The notes under the pieces were generated by a model. The model had not been told where the DNA came from and searched no databases. It saw only the letters and a program-made list of their open reading frames with translations. DNA of 64,000 nucleotides from Aspidiotus rigidus (taxonomy: Eukaryota; Arthropoda; Insecta; Hemiptera; Diaspididae), in contig JAVHKY010000052.1 in assembly GCA_035079385.1 (NCBI GenBank), positions 3,224,001-3,288,000 of the forward strand, read 5' to 3'. Positions 56,730 to 64,000 of the stretch are shown here, piece after piece (the stretch's first letter is position 1; each line of letters begins with the position of its first letter). The position numbers and the translations under genes are program-made.

Positions 56730-59700
56730 TTATTGACCCTTCATTGATAAATCCAATAGTTTATAATTATCTCTCACCGCAACTTCGACTGCGTTGGTTG
56801 ACTTATTTCTGACGTCAAAAACAGACAAATCTCTAAAAGACGCAGCAATAACTTTCTTTGGTAACATACACCGTGTTTTCATACTATGCGGAACTGTGAA
56901 TTTTTCATCAGGCACAAATTCAGGTACAAAATGGGAAACAATATTAGTAACCTCAGTTTCACACGCGCGATCGCTGACAGAGACAGGCTCCGAACTATCG
57001 GTACTCATATTTGAGCCAGTATTGAACTGTGGAGGCCTAAGCGAATTAACAGGGGAACTATTGGTCAGATCTTCATTAATTGAAAGGGTCGAACGCTGTT
57101 CATGTGAAAACTTATTCATTTCAACCGTTTTGAATGTTCGACAACAAGATGCGGATGGGTCATAGGCTCCTCCACACAAAACGGATTTCCTACTTCTTAA
57201 CACGCAATGTTCTTTCCCATCAAATATATTATCTGAAATAAAGGATATTTCTTCAAGCGATCTATGATCGTAATTCACGATATAATTTGATTTTTCCAAC
57301 GCAACATATTCATCGGTACAAGGGTGGTCGTCAGAAACTTGCCATGCGACTGTTCTTTGTGCGTAGTGAATACCCTCGGATAGTGCTCCATCGCTGCATG
57401 CTACTGAACATTGGTCTCCAGTAGTTTCCGAAGATTCAGAGTCAAATAACTGCAAAAAAAATGATTTACCGAGATTTTTCTCGTTTTCATTTTGAATTAA
57501 ATAGATAGACTCTGAAGCATCATCGCGCACAACGGGTTCTTTTGGTTGAAGTATTTCGTCCATGGAAAATATAATTTTTACATTTTCTTGTTCGACAAAT
57601 GAAGACCTACCAGAGATAGGATTACCGTTTGAATGTGATTCTGAAACGACTTTATCACAAAATAGCGTCTCAATTTCTCCAGAATTTCCCTCGCTTGAAT
57701 ACGCCTTAAACATTGCATCATCTTCTACTCTACTGGCGTGAGAATGTGAATATTTATTTTGAATTTCATCTTCTAGAAAGACGTCATTTTTTTCAGTACA
57801 CGTAATCAATTCTCGATTGTCACTTCTATGAAGTTCATTACTATTATTACGATTTTCAATCGAACAATCCTGGAAGACGTCATCGTTCAGTCGCGGATAC
57901 TCCCCACATCTCACGTGACCTACATCACCAATCGTTCGTATGACTGATACGCGGTTAGGAGCATGTTCTAGTGTAGAACATGAACCGACGATGTCTCGCA
58001 TTTCAGTTCTAGATATTATTACAGATTCAGTACGTCCAACAGATTCTTTTTTATCACATGGAGCTACATCTTCAATATCCTTCAACTCCTCAGGTATTTT
58101 CATCGTTTTTATGTAAGGCACCGTATCGAGCAGTTGTTTTGTTTTTTCAACTTTACTCGGGTTCAAATTTTGAGACTCCAGATGAGTGTTCACGATATGC
58201 CTCTGAAGATTGTCTCTTCGACTGAATTCCTTCTCGCAAATGCTGCAGATAAACTTGATTAAATCTAAAAACAAAACGTCAAATATTTTCGCCACTATGA
58301 ATTTTTACGAATGTGTAACACAAAAAAAATTAAAAACATACTTTTATGAGATCCCATATGACGTTTCAGATATCTTTTTTGAGAAAACGTTTGCTGACAT
58401 TTACCGACATTACAATGAAATGGTCTTGTTCTAGAATGGGTTCGTTTATGTAATTCCAAGTCCCATTTCATCGAATATGATTTACCACATACTTCGCAAA
58501 TCCAGTTCTTAATTCCTAGAAATTAATTTTTAAAATAATGGCAATGGAACTAAAATACTTTGTGAATGAAGCGAACATGTTTGTAATGTCTCCAGAAGGA
58601 AAGACTAAATTCTTATTTGACAATAGAGGAAAAGAAACAAAATGATTGAACGAAAATTTAATTTATATTTTTGTTCTATTTTTTAGATATACTATAACTT
58701 GTAGTTGAGCTGCACTACATTCTGCGAATGTTGTGTGTCTAATTTCTATCTCTTTCTCCCTTACAGGCCAGAAGTTGTGAGGCGCACAGGAAGTACATTT
58801 AGCCTCATTTTTATGGTATCTGTATGGACGGCATTCAAAACCAACAGAATTTTTTACTTCCCGAGTTAATTTTAGATTATTTGACTATCATGAACATTCA
58901 AATGATCTTCACCCAAATAGATTTAGTTACCCTTTCAATTTCATCTTAACTGCATCAGTATTAGGTAACGAAACAGAATTTTTCTACACTACAGTTTCGA
59001 ATAAATAAATTAATTTTGAAAGCTTTTGAAGCAACCAGGGGGTACATAAGCCGGTTGATCCAAATTCTTATTATTAATGACACTCAAGGGTACCTATCGT
59101 CGCAAAACTCGATTACAACCCAAAACTGCTTCAAGTTCGTAGCGACATATCATGAAGAATGGAATATACACTTCGTGAAAGTACTAATCAAGAATTACCC
59201 ATATGATGACTCAGATGAAAAACAAGGTTCTTCTTTTCTCGAAAAGCTTTCGAACATTCATTGCACTGATATGGTTTCTCTCCTGTGTGAATTCGTTTGT
59301 GTATTTGGACAGAACTTTTTCGCAAAAATGCTCGACCGCAGATTTCGCAAGAGAATTGCTTTGATATCTCTAAAACAAGATACAAACACAGATTGATGAG
59401 AAATTCTCTGTAGCGAAGTTCAACACTTGGAAAGTTTCTACATACCAGTATGCATTTGTTCATGTCTTCGAAGTTTATTTTTCGTCTTAAAAGCTTTGCC
59501 GCATTCCCGACATTTAAACGGATTCGCACCTAAGAGAGAAGTGAAATTCAATATAATCAATGTTATTTATTCAATGTAACAACTTGATGTAAAATTTAAC
59601 GACACGCACCTGAATGTGTGAGAATATGATAGGAGAAGTGAGTTCTCGTACTGAATTTACGACCACAAATTGAGCAAGTAAATGGTTTCTCACTGTCATC

Positions 59701-60080
59701 CCCACAATGTTTGTGGTAAAAACAGTTGGACTTGGACTTGAACGTCGCGGCACATACATTACATTTGTACTTGACTGAACTTTCAGCTAGTGCAAAAGAG
59801 AATTGAAAAGATACGCGCGAGAAAAGTAACCAACGTGAGGAGCAAAATGATCCAAACCTTCAAGAATAGTTATGTGTTTCGGAAGATGTGAAGCGCGTTT
59901 CATAGACGATTCCACCCATACCTTCGCTGACTTTTTAATCAACACGGATGCAGGCTGGGGCAAAGCAAACGAAGCACGTATTTTCTCTTCTGAGTTTGGA
60001 GTTCTCGAAATTACCGGAAATCGTTTATCACTCGACGCCATCATACGGTACAGAATGAGAAGAGTAGGCCGATGTAACAA
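56730..60080 (-). CDS. C2H2 zinc-finger protein with eight fingers and long acidic tail (six exons)
   Basis: Exons on the minus strand: 59858-60044 or 60080 (start; '[15 protein letters not shown]', with a further in-frame Met at 60080), 59610-59786, 59446-59529, 59199-59369, 58342-58515 and 56730-58264. All junctions have AG/GT and each split codon keeps phase 1. Fingers: exon 2 '[10 protein letters not shown]...FYHKHC' (irregular) and '[10 protein letters not shown]...YHILTH'; exon 3 '[10 protein letters not shown]...RHEQMH'; exon 4 '[10 protein letters not shown]...IHKRIH', linker TGEKPY, '[10 protein letters not shown]...FHLSHH'; exon 5 '[10 protein letters not shown]...LHKRTH' and '[12 protein letters not shown]...RHMGSH' (C-x4-C); exon 6 '[10 protein letters not shown]...RHIVNTH'. 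After that about 480 residues rich in Asp, Glu and Ser carry no domain I know. It is probably a nuclear DNA-binding regulator; targets unknown. Introns fall near finger boundaries. Confidence 0.88.
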
Positions 60081-60510
60081 ATTTTCAAAGTGCTAGATAT
60101 TTCTCGAAAGAGAAGTAGACTTCAGATCGTAGCATACTCAGTTTGAACGAACATAGAACTTGTTCCAAGGATTTCGTTTAAAATAAGCCACGTTAGTTCC
60201 TACATAATATTTTGTAAAATACAAACATGCAATAGACTTCAAAGAAAAATTAAATTTCCACGAATTTCTTTCCTTTCCAAAATTTTTTCCATTTCGGCAT
60301 CAAAGCCATATCAAAGCCTAAGGTGACAGGTGACAGGCTGACAAAATAGGGTTCTTACACAATGTTTACAATTTTTATCAGAATGTTTACCATGAGAGTA
60401 AAGATTACTAAATTAAAAGAGACAAGAGACAGCTAACGAAACTTCGTTAATTAGTTCTAGTGTTCCACCGCACGCCAGCACAGCGACACAGTTTTCTTAG
60501 GCTAAATCGT
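60081..60510. other. Upstream region of the zinc-finger gene
   Basis: AT-rich, no gene. The promoter of the minus-strand zinc-finger gene should be here; no specific element was identified. Confidence 0.3.
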
Positions 60511-60804
60511 GGGCTAAATCATTGCGCTTATGGACGTTTTTCATTTTCAGTTTTCATCAATTACCTCGGAAACCATTCATTTTTATGAAAAAATGAAGAG
60601 AACAAAATTTATTCCCCTTGTAATTTCCTATCAAATGAGACCTACTTCGGATTTTTTTTTTTCAAAAATGAAATAGGTCTCATACGATAGGAAATTACAG
60701 GGGGAATAAATTTTGTTCTTTTCATTTTTTCGTAAAAATAAACGGTTTCCGAGATGATTGATGAATACTGAAAAACGTCCATGAGCGCAATGTTAATTTA
60801 GCCC
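60511..60804. repeat. Foldback element, 294-bp near-palindrome
   Basis: The left arm (gggctaaatcattgcgctta...) and right arm (...gagcgcaatgttaatttagccc) are inverted repeats of about 145 bp with scattered mismatches, meeting at a T-run (60652-60662). Very similar inner arms include ACAAAATTTATTCCCC paired with GGGGGAATAAATTTTGT. It is probably a foldback transposon. Transcription would give a long hairpin RNA close to the zinc-finger gene start. Confidence 0.75.
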
Positions 60805-61021
60805 TACAACACAGTAGCGTTATCTTTCGTCACGTATAAATTAGCTCGACAGAAATCGGGTACCGGATTTTAACACAGCGCATATGGAGAGTTAGCCATC
60901 TTGTCTCTTTTAGGTATCTATACATGAGACTGAGAGAAATGGACCTTTTTCCCGGTGACGTCACGTAAATTGTAATACTGCAGGCTAGCTTGCTGTTCTG
61001 CCGTGCAAATAATGTTTGCCG

Positions 61022-61260
61022 TAGTGATGGGCGCTTATCGGTTATTAACCGATTAATCGGTTTATTCTTGGGTAAAATTGACTGAAAAACTGGTTTATTT
61101 GTGATTAACAGTTGACCTGAAAAACCGGTTAATAAGAGCGCATAAACCGATTCACCGCCAAAATTTAAAATTTTTCTACAATAATTGTGTATTTCAATTG
61201 ATAATATTTGACGAATTTGAAGCACCAGGCGGAGGAAATAGTATATTATCAATTAAGATA
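61022..61260. repeat. Fragment resembling a hAT-type end with AACCGGTTAATAA repeats
   Basis: The sequence tagtgatgggcgcttatcgg is followed by several copies of ggttattaaccg and aaccggttaataa in both orientations, like the subterminal repeats of hAT elements. The other end was not found. Confidence 0.4.
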
Positions 61261-61602
61261 TTTCTCAATCATCAACACATGAGCAGGGATGGCATAACGT
61301 AATGGGTAGCGGTTATGTAATGGTTAAACAACATTAACACAACAAAAATAGCGTTATGTTATTTATAACTTCACCAACGTATGCGTTATGCGTTCCTGGT
61401 AAATAACTGTAACAAATTCAAGTTCATACGTTACTGTAGATTCAAAAATTAAATTTTGATCATTTAAACAAATTTATTCCTCTTAACAATGATTGATGAG
61501 CAATTTCTGACGGCATACCTAATTTTCTACATGTTCTTTTCTTCATTTATCATGAAAAAGTGCCTTATAGCGTCCTCTCAAGTAATAGTGGTAAAAAATA
61601 AG

Positions 61603-62064
61603 CACGGTATAAGATGAAGAGGTAATGACACAACGCTAAAATCGTGTCCGCAGTTTTGAAGTTGTACGTACAAACTTCCGCTAGGTTTGCAGCGAACACT
61701 CGGCCTGTTTCCCTGTTCCTTCTACACCCCACCTGCGTCGAGACGTTACCGTTGGTACCCTAGTATTGATGAAATTTCCAAGGATTATAAAAAATCCAAG
61801 AATTTACTTAAAAGGGTGATTCTTTCAAAATTTCATAGAGTAGATTAAATGGTATTTTTATGCCAAATATGAAATGCATCGGCTGATTCCTGATCCTGCA
61901 ATAAATTTTTGAAAGTAGCGGCGTTCCCATAAGACTCTGTACATTACCCATCACTTTCATCACGAGCGCTGCGCTCGGAATGTTCAGAACTACTACAAAA
62001 TCACGGACAGCGTTTACCACAGTCAGAATACGTTCGTGTCACTACCTCTTCATCTTATACCGTG
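61603..62064. mobile_element. 462-bp non-autonomous element with perfect 8-bp target duplication
   Basis: The ends are CACGGTATAAGATGAAGAGG and its inverse (about 29 bp with one mismatch, continuing TA[A/G]TGACAC). AAAATAAG is present immediately on both sides (61595-61602 and 62065-62072). This places it with the 8-bp-duplication superfamilies (hAT most likely). It has no open frame of note. Two further inverted copies lie at about 62852-63180 and from 63754 to the window end, so the family is locally clustered. Confidence 0.85.
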
Positions 62065-62375
62065 AAAATAAGTCATATCAAACGTGACGCGACTGTGCAT
62101 TTAGGTATAGGCTATTCATTTCGCTGCTGGGGAGTTTTTTTTTGTTTTCATTTCGCACCTAGGGTAGGTAGATTGACAAGCTATCATCTATCTTGTGACC
62201 TCCAAAATAGCCCTTGTCTAATTGTCTTCTATCTTCTGATCATAAATGAAGTGAAATCTCGAACGCAACACGATTAGAAACGGCTATTATTCATTTGTAT
62301 GACACTATCAACCCTCGCTTTGCTCGGGTCGCTAACATTGAGCTTCTTGAGAAATAACTTGCTTGTAACCCGTGT

Positions 62376-62505
62376 ACCCTATTTAGCCAAACCCAACCAA
62401 GCGACATGATAGCAATCTAGAGAAATGTTCCTTTACTATAAGCGAAGATTCTCCTTTTCGCCAGATCGTTATCATGTCGCTTGGTTGGGTTTGGCTAAAA
62501 AGGGT
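62376..62505. repeat. Long inverted repeat, 36-bp arms
   Basis: TTTAGCCAAACCCAACCAAG and ten further bases (62382-62411) are a perfect inverse of 62470-62499, and six more bases on each outer side pair with one mismatch. The spacer is 58 bp. The arm word AAGCGACA is shared with the inverted repeat at 20940-21033. Confidence 0.75.
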
Positions 62506-62851
62506 CCAAATAACTATTTCCCGTTTCCTCTCTTCGGGTTTTAAATATTTATTTAATTGGTACTTACAAGGTCACATTCCAATCATTCAAAATCATATCT
62601 TAAATGCTTATGCTACCATTGGCCCACCGGTCAGCGGTCATCGATGCTCAACGCCTCTCACTGCCCGTCGCTCTTGCCAGCCACCAGCCGGTCCAGCCGG
62701 CAGCCGGTGGCTTTTTTTTTCAATAACCCATGTAACGGTTATTATAACTTTAACACTATTCAGCGTTACGTTATCCGATCCATAACTTTAACGTTAAAAT
62801 TCACATTACGGTACAATAACTTTAACAAATGCAAACGTTATGCCATCCCTG

Positions 62852-63190
62852 GTCTTATGGGAATGCCGCTACTTTCAAAACATTATTGCAGGATTAGGAA
62901 TCAGGCGATGCATTTGATACTTTGCATAAAAATACTATTTAATCTACTCTATAAAATTTTGAAAGAATCATCCTTCTAAGTAAATTCTTGGATTTTTTAT
63001 AATCCTTGGAAATTTCATCAATATTACAGTACCAATGGTAACGTCTTGGCGCAGGTGGGGTGTGGAAGGAACAGGGAAACAGCCCCAGTGTTTGCTGCAA
63101 ACCAAGTGGAAGTTTGTATGTACAACTTCGGAACTGCGGACACAATTTTAGCGTTGTGTCATTACCTCTTCATCCCGTGCTCAAAACAGA
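62852..63190 (-). mobile_element. Truncated inverted copy of the 462-bp element family
   Basis: The reverse complement of this stretch matches 61610-61942: 'gtcttatgggaatgccgcta', 'tctactctataaaattttga' and 'gtgtcattacctcttcatc' all recur. It lacks one end and is more diverged than the copy at 63754. Confidence 0.7.
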
Positions 63191-63753
63191 GCAATTTTGA
63201 AGAAAAAACACGAGGAACCAAATTGAAAGAGTGTAAAATTTCCTATAAGATGACTTGATTTTCAAATAAATCGAAGCAATTTTTATTTCCTATAAGATTT
63301 ACATTGAAGAAATAGTCGACGCTAGCGCTACTACAATCTGGATCTTAAATTCTTAACGCAAAGGAGGCGCCCTCTACATTTACCGTAGCGGCAAACTGTT
63401 GAAGCGTGGTTTTATGGACACAATATCAAAAAAGTTACTCGAATAACCTGGAAATAGACTCATCTAAGAAAAAATCAAAAGAGCTACAACTTTTTTTTTT
63501 CTCATTTTTTGCAAAAAATAATTATTTTGAGTGGTGTAATCGATTCTAGTAACATTGCTCCTTATGGTCAAACAAAATTATCCCCCTGCTACCTGCTTTA
63601 CACCGACGACTATGACACTCGCGGCCCAACGGCGGTTAAAATGCGAATATGCCCAGTCCAAATGGGGGATTCACTTCTGAAGATCGATAGTAGCGCGCGT
63701 GGTTAGAAATGTAACTATAAGGACAAACAAATCAAGTTTACCTTTGAGAAGAT
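63191..63753. other. Non-coding, includes a fragment shared with 49.2 kb
   Basis: aaggaggcgccctctacatt near 63360 resembles aaaggaggcgtcctctagat at 49199, so both belong to some dispersed repeat. No gene recognised. Confidence 0.4.
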
Positions 63754-64000
63754 CACGGTATAAGATGAAGAGGTAGTGACACGAACGTATTCTGACTGTG
63801 GTAAACGCTGTCCGTGATTTTGAAGTAGTTCTGAACATCCCGAGCGCAGCGCTCGTGATGAAAGTGATGGGTAATGTACAGAGTCTTATGGGAACGCCGC
63901 TACTTTCAAAAATTTATTGCAGGATCAGGAATCAGCCGATGCATTTCATATTTGGCATAAAAATACCATTTAATCTACTCTATAAAATTCTGAAAGAATC
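63754..64000 (-). mobile_element. 462-bp element family, inverted copy running off the window
   Basis: It begins with the terminal repeat CACGGTATAAGATGAAGAGG and continues as a close inverse of 62064 down to about 61818, cut by the window end. High similarity to 61603-62064 suggests recent movement. Confidence 0.8.

Larger units (their letters stand above)
61284..62851. mobile_element. hAT-like element (1.57 kb) with CAGGGATGGCATAACGT ends, host to nested insertions
   Basis: CAGGGATGGCATAACGT (61284-61300) and its perfect inverse ACGTTATGCCATCCCTG (62835-62851) mark the ends, with repeated GTTAT/ATAAC words inside both. No transposase is visible. It contains the 462-bp element at 61603-62064 and a long inverted repeat at 62376-62505. 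The flanks do not show a matching 8-bp duplication, so one side has probably been rearranged; the right end abuts a truncated copy of the 462-bp family. Confidence 0.6.

Noticed and set aside
62382..62499. CRISPR-like or terminator-like structure from the inverted repeat
   Set aside because: There is only one pair of arms with no direct repeats and spacers, and the window is plainly eukaryotic.

Overview
This window looks like part of a nuclear chromosome from an arthropod, most likely an insect. It has AT-rich non-coding DNA, split genes with GT-AG introns, a Sidestep-type immunoglobulin gene (a family best known from arthropods), a multi-finger C2H2 gene, and many fragments of eukaryotic transposons. 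Words such as taggtacctac recur as they do in some hemipteran genomes, but this is only an impression and I do not assign a species. I found no rRNA or tRNA genes, no CRISPR array, and no promoter I could defend.

Three host loci are supported, all on the minus strand. (1) 3623-10319: four phase-compatible exons of a Sidestep-family cell-surface immunoglobulin protein; the gene continues beyond these exons at both ends. (2) 52078-53917: a secreted, Gln/Asn/Pro/Gly-rich protein with a separate signal-peptide exon. A terminal exon at 46909-47418 may belong to it or to another gene. (3) 56730-60080: a six-exon gene for a protein with eight C2H2 zinc fingers and a long acidic tail. An ankyrin-repeat pseudogene lies at about 8540-9110.

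The rest is dominated by mobile DNA. Positions 1-2115 hold two degraded Penelope-like elements (PLEs) in opposite orientations. At 21368-34258 a nearly intact PLE (minus strand; RT plus GIY-YIG) is followed by an inverted copy of its own 3' kilobase, and the unit is bounded by a 13-bp direct repeat. A 9-kb Copia LTR element (23888-32913) sits inside the PLE reading frame. Its two 235-bp LTRs are identical by eye and its 5-bp target duplication is perfect, yet its gag-pol is full of stops and frameshifts. The PLE tails carry hammerhead-ribozyme folds, and a lone one at 55724-55761 has an intact canonical core.

DNA transposons include a 1.66-kb MULE with transposase remnants (14991-16654), a second MULE C-terminus with a SWIM finger (7254-7580), a hAT remnant with 23-bp inverted ends (13117-13929), and many short non-autonomous elements. 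Several of these have target duplications readable directly from the sequence: piggyBac-like with TTAA, hAT-like with 8 bp, and mariner-like with TA. A three-copy dispersed repeat (12748, 20275, 44632) acts as an internal reference: copy 2 is the uninterrupted site for a 352-bp element inserted in copy 1.
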